Shown here: positions 42,447 through 50,773 of the stretch, piece by piece
Layout of the letters: the number at the start of each line of letters is the position of its first letter
How positions within the stretch are numbered: the first letter of the stretch is position 1
From: Acidobacteriaceae bacterium
GTDB taxonomy: Bacteria > Acidobacteriota > Terriglobia > Bryobacterales > Bryobacteraceae
Direction of reading: 5' to 3'
DNA length: 64,000 bases
Assembly (NCBI GenBank): GCA_019240475.1
Contig: JAFAYI010000006.1
Coordinates: forward strand, 62,001-126,000
The notes under the pieces: generated by a model
The model's database searches: none
Told to the model about the DNA's origin: nothing
Seen by the model: the letters and a program-made list of their open reading frames with translations, nothing else
Program-made: the position numbers and the translations under genes

Positions 42447-43561
42447 AGGAAGGTTCGATTGAGGAGGTCGCGTCACGCCTGCGGTTGTGGTGTGCGCGGA
42501 GCGGCCGCGGATTGGCCGTCGTTGAGTGGGATTCGGCATACTCGCGGCGCGAGGTGATCAAGCGGCTGAGAGAGAGCCTGCCCAATGTGGCGATCACCGA
42601 ACTGGAGGTGTCGAACGAGGGCGCACCGTACCAGAACGTAGACCGCTTGCTTGACGAACTCGCGGTCGTGCGAGGCGGGGTGGTTTCGATTACGGGCGTA
42701 GAAGGAGTGTACCCGGATCGGCAGCGGCGGCTCGAAACTTTGTCGGCGCTGAGTTTTCAGCGGGAGACACTGGCATCGTTTCCTTTCCGGCAGGTTTGGT
42801 GGATTCCGTCGCACTTGACTGACCTGTTGGTGCTGGGGGTTCCGGATTTGGATTCGTGGTTTCAGTTGCGGCTGCATCTGACGGAGGTGATCAATCCGCC
42901 GACTGCGCCGGAGAAACTGGAGGAGCTTCGTCAGAAGACAGTTAGCCGCGAAGAGGCGCGGGCATTGGCCCGGCGATTCTGGGATCGGCTGAACGTGGCG
43001 AGGGAGCGGGGCATCTCAGATGAGGAGATCTGGGAAGAACTAGGCGCGCCGGCGATGGAAGCGCTGGTTCTATCGGGTCTCACAAGGGAAGCATACGCCA
43101 TAATCGCGGAGTTGCCCGACGCTGAAACTCAAACAGAAAAGCTACTGGAAGATGCTCAGGCATCGGAAGGGCCTTCATCGCTAACCGCGTTGATGTTAGA
43201 GCGACAATTGGCTGCGATCTTGGATAGACGCGGCGATTTGTCCAAAGCGCGAAAGCTCAAAGAACACGCGCTTGCCGCACACCGGCAGCAGTTCGGTGCA
43301 TTGGCTAATGTGACGATCATCGCTGAGGCAGATTTACTGCTTACGGTCATTAAACAGGAAGATGTCGCCACCGCTCGGCGGCTTAGTGAGGAACTACTTA
43401 TCAATTGTCGACAAGCGCAGGGAGACGAACATTCTTCGACCTTGAATGCAATGAAGGCACTCGCACTTGTCATGCGAGTGCAGGGCGATGATGCTAATGC
43501 CGAGCGGCTCGAGAAAGAAGTCGCCGGGATCCAAGAGCGGCAGGTTTCGCAGGCGCAATGA
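42443..43561 (+). CDS. Degenerate ATPase / TPR-like partner protein (372 aa)
   Basis: The first 180 residues look like a P-loop domain without the P-loop (GLAVVEWDSAYSRREVIKRL ... GGVVSITGVEGVYPDRQRRL ... VWWIPSHLTDLLVL, the latter like sensor or Walker B strands). The C-terminal half (about 235-365) is made of paired helices like tetratricopeptide repeats of NB-ARC proteins (RRGDLSKARKLKEHALAAHR, VATARRLSEELLINCRQAQG, GDDANAERLEKEV). It overlaps the ATPase upstream and cytidine deaminase downstream, each by four bases. A regulatory partner for the ATPase is the best guess; defence or signalling is possible. Confidence 0.65.
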   Translation: MKEGSIEEVASRLRLWCARSGRGLAVVEWDSAYSRREVIKRLRESLPNVAITELEVSNEGAPYQNVDRLLDELAVVRGGVVSITGVEGVYPDRQRRLETLSALSFQRETLASFPFRQVWWIPSHLTDLLVLGVPDLDSWFQLRLHLTEVINPPTAPEKLEELRQKTVSREEARALARRFWDRLNVARERGISDEEIWEELGAPAMEALVLSGLTREAYAIIAELPDAETQTEKLLEDAQASEGPSSLTALMLERQLAAILDRRGDLSKARKLKEHALAAHRQQFGALANVTIIAEADLLLTVIKQEDVATARRLSEELLINCRQAQGDEHSSTLNAMKALALVMRVQGDDANAERLEKEVAGIQERQVSQAQ

Positions 43562-43941
43562 ACGATTTGGTGCAGGCGGCGAGGGAGGCGCGGGAGCGGG
43601 CGCATGCGCCGTTTTCGAAATTCAAAGTGGGAGCGGCGATTGAGGATGAGAATGGGCGCGTGTTCACGGGCTGCAACATTGAGAATGCGACCTATGGGTT
43701 GACGATTTGCGCGGAGCGGGTGGCGGTGTTTAAGGCGATATCGGAAGGCGCGGGGAAGCTTAGGCGGGTGGCGGTGGTGGCCGATACCGATCGCTTGACG
43801 CCGCCGTGCGGGGCGTGCCGGCAGATCCTGTGGGAGTTTTGCGGGGATGCGGAGCTGACGCTTGCGAATCTGGAAGGGCGGCGGGAAACGATGACGATGC
43901 GCGAGATTTTCCCACGGCCGTTCGATGCATCCTTTCTCTAG
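43558..43941 (+). CDS. cdd: Cytidine deaminase
   Basis: A 127-aa zinc deaminase of the homotetrameric type. It has FKVGAAIEDENGRVFTGCNI, the catalytic ICAERVAVF (Cys and Glu) and PPCGACRQILWEF (two Cys ligands). It converts cytidine/deoxycytidine to uridine forms in pyrimidine salvage. ATG at 43558 overlaps the TGA of the TPR gene, an unusual link between a salvage enzyme and an ATPase pair. Length and motifs are those of a standard housekeeping Cdd. Confidence 0.94.
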   Translation: MNDLVQAAREARERAHAPFSKFKVGAAIEDENGRVFTGCNIENATYGLTICAERVAVFKAISEGAGKLRRVAVVADTDRLTPPCGACRQILWEFCGDAELTLANLEGRRETMTMREIFPRPFDASFL

Positions 43942-43944
43942 CAG

Positions 43945-45204
43945 ATGAAGCGGCTGCTCGGAAAAATTTTCTGGACCGCGGTACGAAGGTCGCGATGGGA
44001 TGGGTTGTCGCGAATGCTGGGGCGGATGTATCTGCGCGCGCGGCCCTATGCGCTGTTCGCCGGGACGCCTCAAGATCGGCAAGCGCGCACGGCGATTTGC
44101 ACGATCGATGGATGGTTTGCGTGGGCGCGCGGCGGGGAGCGGTTTGAATTGCGGCTGAGCGGGAAGCCGCTCGATTTTCTGCCTCTGAAGCGGACGGACG
44201 GAGCACGCGTCTTTGGAGAGCGGAACTGCCGCGGGTTTCGCGCGTATTTCGATGTAAGCGACTGGCTGCCGGCGCGAGCAGGGATCGATTTGGAAGTTGT
44301 TCGTGGTGGACAGGTGGTTGCGGCCGAGCGGCTGGAGTTAACTCAAGAGGCGATTCGGCAAGCTGAGGCTTCGGCGGGCGCGCGGGCGCGGAAGCGAGAG
44401 TGGCTGCTGGAGCATGTGACGGGCGCGGCGGAGGAGCGCGATGGAGGTCCGCTGAACTTTCTGCCGGAGGAGTGGAAGCAGGAGTTTCGCATCGACGATC
44501 CGGCGGCGATTTCGGCGCATGGTTACGACGAAGTCGCGATGGGGATTATAGAGGACGTGCGGCGGGCGGGCGGAAAGGCGCTCGATTGCGGGTCGGGATT
44601 GCGGGCGAGCGTGGATGAGACGGTGATCTGCGTGGAAGTGGCGGCGCTGCCGACCGTCGATGTGCTGGCGGTGAATCAGCGGCTACCCTTTCGGGATGGC
44701 GTGTTCGATGCGGTTCTTTCGTTGAATGTTCTGGAGCATGTGACGAACCCGTTTCAATGCGCGGCGGAGCTGGTGAGGGTGTTGAAGCCGGGCGGCATTC
44801 TATACTGCTGCATTCCGTTCCTGCAGCCGGAGCACGGATACCCACACCACTACTTCAACGCGACGCGGCAAGGCTTGCGGCAGTTGTTTGACAAGCGAAT
44901 GGAGCCGGTGAAGAGTTTTGTTCCGCGATCGGGCGAGCCGGTTTGGACGCTGGCGTGGTTTGCGGCCTCATATGCGGCGGAGCTGCCGAAGCAGGAACGG
45001 CAGCGGTTTCTAAATATGCGGTTGGGAGATTTCATCCATCGGCCGGCGCAGGCGTTGTTGGAGGAAAAGTGGGTCGCGGGGCTATCGGAAGCGGGCAAGT
45101 GGGAGCTGGCGTCGACGACGGCGGCGATTCTCAGAAAGCCTATTGAGACGGTGGGGCCTGGCCGAGAGCCTTCTGCTTCCGCTGATTCTCGGCAGCGCGA
45201 ATAG
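43945..45204 (+). CDS. Class I SAM-dependent methyltransferase domain protein
   Basis: A 419-aa protein starting three bases after cdd. Residues 1-150 have no recognised domain but contain a beta-rich region (TAICTIDGWFAWARGGERFE). From about 190 on it has a methyltransferase core: KALDCGSGLRA (motif I), LPFRDGVFDAVLSLNVLEHV and ELVRVLKPGGILYCCIPFLQ, typical of Methyltransf_11 proteins. Such N-terminal extensions occur in methyltransferases acting on glycans or glycolipids. Substrate unknown. Its last 65 bp overlap the convergent TPR gene. Confidence 0.8.
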   Translation: MKRLLGKIFWTAVRRSRWDGLSRMLGRMYLRARPYALFAGTPQDRQARTAICTIDGWFAWARGGERFELRLSGKPLDFLPLKRTDGARVFGERNCRGFRAYFDVSDWLPARAGIDLEVVRGGQVVAAERLELTQEAIRQAEASAGARARKREWLLEHVTGAAEERDGGPLNFLPEEWKQEFRIDDPAAISAHGYDEVAMGIIEDVRRAGGKALDCGSGLRASVDETVICVEVAALPTVDVLAVNQRLPFRDGVFDAVLSLNVLEHVTNPFQCAAELVRVLKPGGILYCCIPFLQPEHGYPHHYFNATRQGLRQLFDKRMEPVKSFVPRSGEPVWTLAWFAASYAAELPKQERQRFLNMRLGDFIHRPAQALLEEKWVAGLSEAGKWELASTTAAILRKPIETVGPGREPSASADSRQRE

Positions 45205-46366
45205 CGGCGGCCTTGGCGAAGGCAACATCGGCGGCTTGCTTATCGCCGCGCTTGCGAAGGAGCAGGCCGAGAGTGTTGAAGGCGCCGGCATCCTGATCGT
45301 CGAGAGAGGTAGAGCGGCGCAGCGCCTCGATGGCGCCGTTGTCATCGCCTTGCTGCTTCAAGATCGTGCCGAGCTGATACCAGGCATCGACATAAGCCGG
45401 CTGCTGGGCGACGGCGGCGCGCAGTTGTTGCACGGCGCCATCCAGGTTGCCCTGGTCTTCGTAGATGGCGGCGAGCGTGTAGTGCGCGGCTGCGAGGGAT
45501 GGTTCGAGCGAAACGGCGCGTTCGAGCTCCGCGCGGCCGCGGACGAGGTCGTCGCTTTCTTTGTAGGCGACTCCGAGGTTGTAGTGCGCCGAGGCGATAT
45601 CGGGATGCGCCTGGACGGCGGCGGAGAGAACCTTGATGGCTTCCTTGAGATCGCCCATGCCGATGTAGGCGTAGCCGAGGTTGACCTGCACGTGAACGTC
45701 GTTGGGGTCCTGCTGGAGGATACGGCGGAATTCGCGCATGCCGGCGGCGGCGTCGCCTAATTCGGTGAGCACGTAACCGTAGCTATTGCGGACGGCGGTG
45801 TTCTTGGGATCGAGCGCGAGGGCGCGGGCGTAGGCATCGCGCGCGGATTTCAATTGCCGCTGCTGCTGGCAGGCGAAACCGAGCTGCGCCCAGAGAGCGG
45901 GGTTGCGGGGCAGATCGCGAGAGGCTTTGGAAAGCTCGGGGACGGCGCTCGAATATTGGTGGGCGTCGACGTAGGCGGAACCGAGATGGAAGCGGTACTC
46001 GGCGTTGGCGGGAGCGAGAGAGACGGCTTTCTTCAGCGCATTGATGCAGGGGCCGAACTGCAGGAGCAGGCATTGGGCGACGCCGAGGTGGTACCAGGAG
46101 GGAGCTTGAGCGGGATCGAGCTGAGTGGCGCGGTCAAAGTGAGGGATGGCTTCGGAGGCGCGGTTGGTGGCGGCGAGCAGGAAGCCGATTTGGTCCTGGT
46201 AGGAGGCGGACGCGGGAGCGAGTTCGGCGAGTTTTTGATAGAGGGCGAGGGCGCCGTTTGCGTCTTGCGCGGCTAGGCGTTGGCGGGCTTGTGCTTCGAG
46301 CTGGGGGATGGACTGCGGCAGGGCTTCGAGCGAGAAGGCCAGCAGCGCGAGAGCGAGCCGGAACAC
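45140..46366 (-). CDS. Secreted TPR-repeat protein (408 aa)
   Basis: Signal peptide MFRLALALLAFSLEALPQ, then about ten tetratricopeptide repeats with clear A-x-x-x-Y/L-G and P-x-x-A-x-x-x-L-A patterns (AQDANGALALYQKLAELAPA, NPALWAQLGFACQQQRQLKS). It is probably periplasmic or lipid-side scaffolding for protein-protein contacts. The start used is GTG at 46366, six bases after a TATAAT hexamer on the minus strand, so either the transcript is nearly leaderless or the start is slightly further in. The 3' end overlaps the convergent methyltransferase gene by 65 bp. Confidence 0.82.
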   Translation of the reverse strand: MFRLALALLAFSLEALPQSIPQLEAQARQRLAAQDANGALALYQKLAELAPASASYQDQIGFLLAATNRASEAIPHFDRATQLDPAQAPSWYHLGVAQCLLLQFGPCINALKKAVSLAPANAEYRFHLGSAYVDAHQYSSAVPELSKASRDLPRNPALWAQLGFACQQQRQLKSARDAYARALALDPKNTAVRNSYGYVLTELGDAAAGMREFRRILQQDPNDVHVQVNLGYAYIGMGDLKEAIKVLSAAVQAHPDIASAHYNLGVAYKESDDLVRGRAELERAVSLEPSLAAAHYTLAAIYEDQGNLDGAVQQLRAAVAQQPAYVDAWYQLGTILKQQGDDNGAIEALRRSTSLDDQDAGAFNTLGLLLRKRGDKQAADVAFAKAAAIRAAENQRKQKALGQAPPSQ

Positions 46367-46388
46367 GCCTCATTATAAGCAGGGGAGG

Positions 46389-46412
46389 ATTGGACTGCCC
46401 CGTCAGTCCAAT
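46389..46412. promoter_or_regulatory. Perfect 9-bp inverted repeat: probable PdxR operator
   Basis: ATTGGACTG, a six-base spacer, then CAGTCCAAT. It lies between the divergent TPR gene and pdxR, five bases upstream of the plus-strand -10 hexamer at 46417. MocR-type regulators such as PdxR bind repeats in their own promoter regions. The position suggests autoregulation and control of pdxST. Confidence 0.65.
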
Positions 46413-46416
46413 TTGG

Positions 46417-46422
46417 TATACT
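46417..46422 (+). promoter_or_regulatory. -10 hexamer of the pdxR promoter
   Basis: TATACT, nine bases before the GTG start at 46431. Transcription would start at about 46429, so the mRNA would be leaderless or nearly so. No consensus -35 sits 17 bp upstream; that region is inside the inverted repeat, which fits an activator-dependent promoter. Confidence 0.5.
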
Positions 46423-46430
46423 GCTGACCG

Positions 46431-47909
46431 GTGTCCCCCTTATCCCGGCTGAACCTCGATCCTGCTTCCGATACGCCGTTGTACCGGCAATTGGCGGATG
46501 AGATTAGCGAGCTGATCGAACGGGGCGAGGTTGCGTCGGGCGAAAGACTGCCTCCCACGCGGGAATTGGCTGGCGTACTTGGACTGAACCGAACGACGGT
46601 TTCGGCGGCGTATGCACAGTTGGAAGAGGCCGGGCTGATAGAAGGGCATGTGGGGCGCGGCAGCTTTGTTGCGCAGCGCGGGGCGAAGGCGCACGTGGCG
46701 GCCGATTGGGAGTCGCTTCTTGCGCCCATGGAAGAGGGATTCGCTCCATCGGGGCGGAAGGTTGAGATCAACTTCGCGAACTCGCGGCCGGCGGGCGCCA
46801 GCTTCCCGGTGGCGCAGTTCCGGCGGTTAGCCAAGCAGGCGATCGAAGGCGCGGACGCGGCGGAAATTTTGCAGCTTGGGTCGCCGCATGGGTATGGACC
46901 GCTGCGGCGCTATCTGCTGGAGCGGGCGGCGGCGGAAGGCGTGGCGCGAGCGGGCGACGATTTGATCGTCACCAACGGATGCCAGCAGGCCCTGGATCTG
47001 CTGGCGCGATTGTTTGCTCCGGCGGGGAACGCGATTGTGGTGGAAGATCCCGTGTATCACGGGTTGCTGCGGGTGTTGGCGAGAGCGCAAGTGAATCTAC
47101 TGCCTGCGCAGGTGACCGAAGACGGTATCGATGTGGATGCGCTCGAAGAGCTGGTTCGCACGCAGCGGCCGCGAGCGCTTATGGTGACGCCGAGTTTTCA
47201 GAATCCGACGGGCGCGACGATTTCGCTCGAGAATCGCGAGCGCATTGTCGAGTTGGCGCAGCGCTTCGGGCTGGCGCTGGTTGAGAACGATATCTATAGC
47301 GATCTGCGGTATCGCGGAAAGACGCTGCCCACGCTGAAGGAGCTGGATGCGACGGGGAACACGATCCTGCTGCGGAGCTATTCGAAGGTGGCGTTTCCGG
47401 GACTGCGGGTAGGTTGGGCGATCGCGCCGCGAGCGGTGATCGCGAGATTGGCGGATGCCAAGCAATTGAGCGATCTCCATTCGGACCAGCTTTCGCAGGC
47501 GGTGCTGCTGCGGTTTGCCGAATCGGGGGAGTTAGAAAAGCATATCGACCGCACGCGGCGCGAAGGCGGCGAGCGGCTGGAAGCGGTGTTGACGGCGTGC
47601 CGGAAGCATCTGCCGGCGGGCGCGCGGTTTACGCGGCCGGAAGGGGGCATGAGTTTATGGATCGAGCTTCCGGAGCCGTTGACGGCCGAGGGTCTGTTGA
47701 GCAAAGTCGAAGAACGGGGCGTGAGTTTTGTGCCGGGACGGTATTTTTCGGTGCGGCGGGCGCACGCGCGGGGGCTGCGCATCAGCTTTGGAGGCCTGAC
47801 GCAGGAGGAGATCCGGCGGGGCATACGGATCATCGGAGACGCGGCGGCTGAGCAGTTGGCGGCGACTGCGGCGCAAGTCAGTTTCGAGCCTGCGGCGGCA
47901 TTAGTTTGA
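46431..47909 (+). CDS. pdxR: MocR/PdxR-type regulator: GntR HTH fused to a PLP aminotransferase-like domain
   Basis: A 492-aa protein. Residues 15-80 form a winged HTH of the GntR class ([41 protein letters not shown]). The rest is a fold-type I aminotransferase-like domain with the PLP lysine in [16 protein letters not shown] and the Asp of [11 protein letters not shown]. PdxR-type proteins sense pyridoxal phosphate and activate the PLP synthase genes. That reading is supported by pdxS and pdxT directly downstream on the same strand (16 bp). GTG start at 46431; a perfect inverted repeat lies upstream. Confidence 0.88.
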   Translation: MSPLSRLNLDPASDTPLYRQLADEISELIERGEVASGERLPPTRELAGVLGLNRTTVSAAYAQLEEAGLIEGHVGRGSFVAQRGAKAHVAADWESLLAPMEEGFAPSGRKVEINFANSRPAGASFPVAQFRRLAKQAIEGADAAEILQLGSPHGYGPLRRYLLERAAAEGVARAGDDLIVTNGCQQALDLLARLFAPAGNAIVVEDPVYHGLLRVLARAQVNLLPAQVTEDGIDVDALEELVRTQRPRALMVTPSFQNPTGATISLENRERIVELAQRFGLALVENDIYSDLRYRGKTLPTLKELDATGNTILLRSYSKVAFPGLRVGWAIAPRAVIARLADAKQLSDLHSDQLSQAVLLRFAESGELEKHIDRTRREGGERLEAVLTACRKHLPAGARFTRPEGGMSLWIELPEPLTAEGLLSKVEERGVSFVPGRYFSVRRAHARGLRISFGGLTQEEIRRGIRIIGDAAAEQLAATAAQVSFEPAAALV

Positions 47910-47925
47910 AGAGAAGGAGAACGGA

Positions 47926-48813
47926 ATGAACTTTCAAAACGATCAGTTTCGCTTGAAGGTAGGCTTGGCCGAGATGTTGAAAGGCGGCGTGATCATGGAC
48001 GTCGTCAACCGGGAGCATGCCTTGATCGCAGAGCGCGCGGGGGCGTGCGCGGTGATGGCGCTCGAACGGGTGCCAGCCGATATTCGCAAGGAAGGCGGGG
48101 TGGCCCGCATGTCGCAGATCCGGATCATTCGCGACATCATGGGCGCGGTGTCGATTCCGGTAATGGCGAAGGTGCGGATCGGGCACTTCACGGAGGCTCG
48201 GATTCTAGAGGCGCTGGGCGTGGATTACATCGACGAAAGCGAAGTATTGACGCCGGCGGACGAAGAGCACCATGTGGCGAAACACGACTTCAAGGTTCCG
48301 TTTGTTTGCGGCGCGCGCAATCTGGGCGAGGCATTGAGGCGCATTGCCGAGGGCGCGGCCATGATCCGCACCAAGGGCGAGGCGGGCTCCGGGAATATTG
48401 TCGAGGCGGTTCGGCACATTCGCACGATTGTGAAGGAGATGAAGCAACTGACGGTGCTCGGCAAAGAAGAGCTGGCGCATGAGGCCAAGAACTTGCAGGC
48501 GCCCTTGGAGCTGGTGGAATACGTAGCGCAGCATGGCAAGCTGCCGGTACCGAATTTTTCGGCGGGCGGGATTGCGACTCCGGCGGACGCGGCGCTGGTG
48601 ATGCAACTCGGGGCGGAAGCGGTGTTCGTGGGCTCGGGGATCTTTAAATCCTCCGATCCGGAAGCGCGGGCGAAGGCGATCGTGAAGGCTGCGACGTATT
48701 ACCGCGATCCGGTTAAGCTGCTGGAGGCAAGCGAGGAACTGGGCGAGGCGATGCCGGGGCTCGAAATTTCGAAGATGCCCGAAGGCGAGCTGATGCAGAC
48801 GCGCGGATGGTAG
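47926..48813 (+). CDS. pdxS: Pyridoxal 5'-phosphate synthase subunit PdxS
   Basis: A 295-aa TIM-barrel synthase making PLP from ribose 5-phosphate, glyceraldehyde 3-phosphate and ammonia. Conserved stretches are [64 protein letters not shown] and [29 protein letters not shown] precedes the ATG at 47926. Length is standard. It lies between its regulator and the glutaminase subunit gene, which overlaps its last seven bases. Confidence 0.98.
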   Translation: MNFQNDQFRLKVGLAEMLKGGVIMDVVNREHALIAERAGACAVMALERVPADIRKEGGVARMSQIRIIRDIMGAVSIPVMAKVRIGHFTEARILEALGVDYIDESEVLTPADEEHHVAKHDFKVPFVCGARNLGEALRRIAEGAAMIRTKGEAGSGNIVEAVRHIRTIVKEMKQLTVLGKEELAHEAKNLQAPLELVEYVAQHGKLPVPNFSAGGIATPADAALVMQLGAEAVFVGSGIFKSSDPEARAKAIVKAATYYRDPVKLLEASEELGEAMPGLEISKMPEGELMQTRGW

Positions 48814-49394
48814 AGGGCGCGGGGGTGGGGCCGAAGATTGGCGTACTGGCGCTGCAGGGCGATTTCGACGCGCATCGGAGGGCGATCGAGCGCGCGGGCG
48901 GCGAAGCGGTGGAGGTTCGCACGGCGGCGGAGTTGGAGGCGGTTGCCGGGTTGATTCTACCGGGGGGCGAGAGCACGACCATGCTGAAGCTGCTGCACGA
49001 GGAGAAGCTGTTCGAACCGCTGAAAGAGTTCGGCGCGAGGAAGCCGATATTCGGGACCTGCGCGGGGGCGATTCTGCTGGCGAAGGAAGTCTTGAATCCG
49101 AGGCAGGAATCGCTGGGGCTGATGGATGCGACGGTCGAGCGCAACGGGTATGGGCGGCAGATCGACAGCCGGATCGTCGATATCGATTTAGAGGGCGAGC
49201 CGTCGGAAGCGGTTTTCATTCGCGCGCCGATTATCCGGCAGGTGGGACCCGAGGCAAAGGTGCTGGGGAAATACATGGAAGACCCGGTGCTGATCGAGGA
49301 AGGCAGACACCTGGCGGCGACGTTTCATCCGGAGCTGGGGCGGGACGTTCGTATTCACCGGCGGTTCGTCGAGAAGGTAAAGAGAGCGGCCTGA
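48807..49394 (+). CDS. pdxT: PLP synthase glutaminase subunit PdxT
   Basis: A 195-aa class I glutamine amidotransferase that supplies ammonia to Pdx[29 protein letters not shown], the catalytic Cys in [13 protein letters not shown] and the His/Glu pair in ATFHPEL are all present. The start ATG at 48807 lies seven bases inside pdxS; GTG at 48825, just before [10 protein letters not shown], is an alternative. Part of the pdxR-pdxS-pdxT operon. Confidence 0.97.
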   Translation: MVEGAGVGPKIGVLALQGDFDAHRRAIERAGGEAVEVRTAAELEAVAGLILPGGESTTMLKLLHEEKLFEPLKEFGARKPIFGTCAGAILLAKEVLNPRQESLGLMDATVERNGYGRQIDSRIVDIDLEGEPSEAVFIRAPIIRQVGPEAKVLGKYMEDPVLIEEGRHLAATFHPELGRDVRIHRRFVEKVKRAA

Positions 49395-49415
49395 AGCTCC
49401 GCTAAACTGGACCAG

Positions 49416-49904
49416 ATGAAGCGAGTGCTGTTCCTGTGCATTGGCAATTCGTGCCGCAGCCAAATGGCGGAAGGATTTGCGCGCAGGTATGGGTCGGACG
49501 TGATGGAAGCGGCGAGCGCTGGGCTTTCGCCGGCGAGTATCGTGCAGCCTCTGACAAAGAAGGTAATGGAGGCCAAGAACATCAACATCGACACTCAGTC
49601 TCCGAAGAACCTGAATTCGGTGCCGGTGCGGAGCTTCGACCTGATCGTGAACATGAGCGGGAGCAAGCTGCCAGGGCGGCCGCCGATGGAGGTTCGCACC
49701 TGGAACGTGGAGGACCCTATCGGGCGGCCCGAAGAGGTGTACGTTGCCGTGCGGGATCAGATTGAGATGCAGGTGATGATGCTGATTCTGGAGCTGCGGC
49801 GGGAGGCGAGCCGGAGGGAAACGGCGGAGGTTGCAGCGGCGGAGACTCTAGAAAAAAGAAACGCGGCTTCAGAGCAGACAGGCTCGAAACCGCGCCAAAA
49901 CTGA
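49416..49904 (+). CDS. Low-molecular-weight phosphatase family protein, arsenate-reductase-like
   Basis: A 162-aa protein with the P-loop CIGNSCRSQMAEGF near the N-terminus, typical of thioredoxin-coupled ArsC and low-molecular-weight tyrosine phosphatases, and the late WNVEDPIGRPEEVY with the general-acid D-P. The further cysteines expected of a thioredoxin-coupled ArsC are absent, so true arsenate reduction is doubtful. The C-terminal 30 residues (RREASRRETAEVAAAETLEK and on) are low-complexity and their DNA contains a terminator for the opposite strand. It follows pdxT by 21 bp and may be part of that transcript. Confidence 0.75.
   Translation: MKRVLFLCIGNSCRSQMAEGFARRYGSDVMEAASAGLSPASIVQPLTKKVMEAKNINIDTQSPKNLNSVPVRSFDLIVNMSGSKLPGRPPMEVRTWNVEDPIGRPEEVYVAVRDQIEMQVMMLILELRREASRRETAEVAAAETLEKRNAASEQTGSKPRQN
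49851..49894 (-). terminator. Minus-strand terminator embedded in the end of the phosphatase gene
   Basis: On the minus strand CGCGGTTTCGAGC, a six-base loop and GCTCTGAAGCCGCG form an imperfect 13-bp hairpin followed by TTTCTTTTTTC. It sits 32 bp after the stop of the small secreted protein gene and lies wholly inside the 3' coding end of the plus-strand phosphatase gene. Confidence 0.75.
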
Positions 49905-49925
49905 CCGGACACACCGGTGAGCAAG

Positions 49926-50120
49926 TTACTTGCTGCTGGTAGCGGTGCTGGTCGTAGAACTCATGGTGTCCGAAGAGCCCTTGGTGCTCTTGTGCTTCTT
50001 GGACTTCTTGGTGCTCTTCATGGTGTTGGTGTCGGTGCTCGCGGTAGAGGTGTTCTGAGCGAGAACTGCAGAGACGGGGAGCAGCGACAGGCCGAGGGCG
50101 GCGATCATGATCTTCTTCAT
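49926..50120 (-). CDS. Small secreted Ser/Thr/Lys-rich protein (64 aa)
   Basis: MKKIMIAALGLSLLPVSAVL plus A-Q is a textbook signal peptide with an AQN cleavage site. The mature 42 residues are nearly all Ser, Thr, Lys, Asn, Asp (TASTDTNTMKSTKKSKKHKS ... SSTTSTATSSK) and thus disordered, exported and basic. A ribosome site (AAGGAGATATCCCTAA before the ATG) and a strong terminator downstream support a real gene. Function unknown; such peptides occur as abundant periplasmic proteins in Acidobacteriota. Confidence 0.75.
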   Translation of the reverse strand: MKKIMIAALGLSLLPVSAVLAQNTSTASTDTNTMKSTKKSKKHKSTKGSSDTMSSTTSTATSSK

Positions 50121-50415
50121 TTAGGGATATCTCCTTGTTTACTACTGAGTGGTAGCACTTGGTGCTTCACTGAGTATAGTCTCAAATTACGGGTGAAGGA
50201 GTCCTGAAGTTCACATTAAACTTGCTTTAATGTAGGGCTAGTCGTTTGCTTGCATTGAGTTCGGCGATGAGTACTGGGGTCGGTGGAAACAGAGACGGCC
50301 TGCGGCGGATGGTTTCACGGGCTCTGGGACGTGTGTTGATGACAGCGACGGCCCAGCATTGGCTCGACTTGCGGCCCACCATCCACACAGTTGATATATA
50401 TTGGGTTTCGCATCA
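50121..50415. other. 295-bp intergenic region between divergent genes
   Basis: Holds the promoter of the small secreted protein gene on the minus strand, and an AT-rich stretch (GTTGATATATATTGGG at 50389-50404) just before the next gene. No gene or RNA recognised. Confidence 0.4.
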
Positions 50416-50772
50416 ATGAGTACCGCTCCGACGCCCGTTCCCGAACAGCCGTCTGAGCCGTCCGCTTCTGAAGCTGCCGTAAGACAGGTGCTTGTCGGCC
50501 TTTGGCAACTGGTTCCTCCTTGGATTCGCCGTCAAACCAAATCGGCTTTTGTAGTGTGTCTTACGGCTTTTCGTCTAATTCTTTACATGCTGATGCACTA
50601 CGTCGTCGGTGTTGTGTTTGCGAAGTACATCGCCAAAGGATTCCCCCAGGCAAGCCGATATTTAGAAATTGTCAGCGTAAGCGTATTTGGCTTTTTGATA
50701 GTCAGGGCTCTTTGGGATTTGGCATGGGAAGAACGGCCTAGGTTCAAACACAAGCGCAGACCGGAGTCTTAA
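50416..50772 (+). CDS. Hypothetical membrane protein (118 aa), first of a pair
   Basis: ATG at 50416 is used; a TTG at 50401 is also in frame. After a Pro/Ser/Glu-rich N-terminus (TAPTPVPEQPSEPSASEAAV) there are two hydrophobic stretches, AFVVCLTAFRLILYMLMHYV and LEIVSVSVFGFLIVRALWDL, with a basic C-terminus (RFKHKRRPES). No family recognised. The next membrane protein gene starts one base after its stop. Composition is lower in GC than the flanking genes. Confidence 0.6.
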   Translation: MSTAPTPVPEQPSEPSASEAAVRQVLVGLWQLVPPWIRRQTKSAFVVCLTAFRLILYMLMHYVVGVVFAKYIAKGFPQASRYLEIVSVSVFGFLIVRALWDLAWEERPRFKHKRRPES

Positions 50773-50773
50773 T

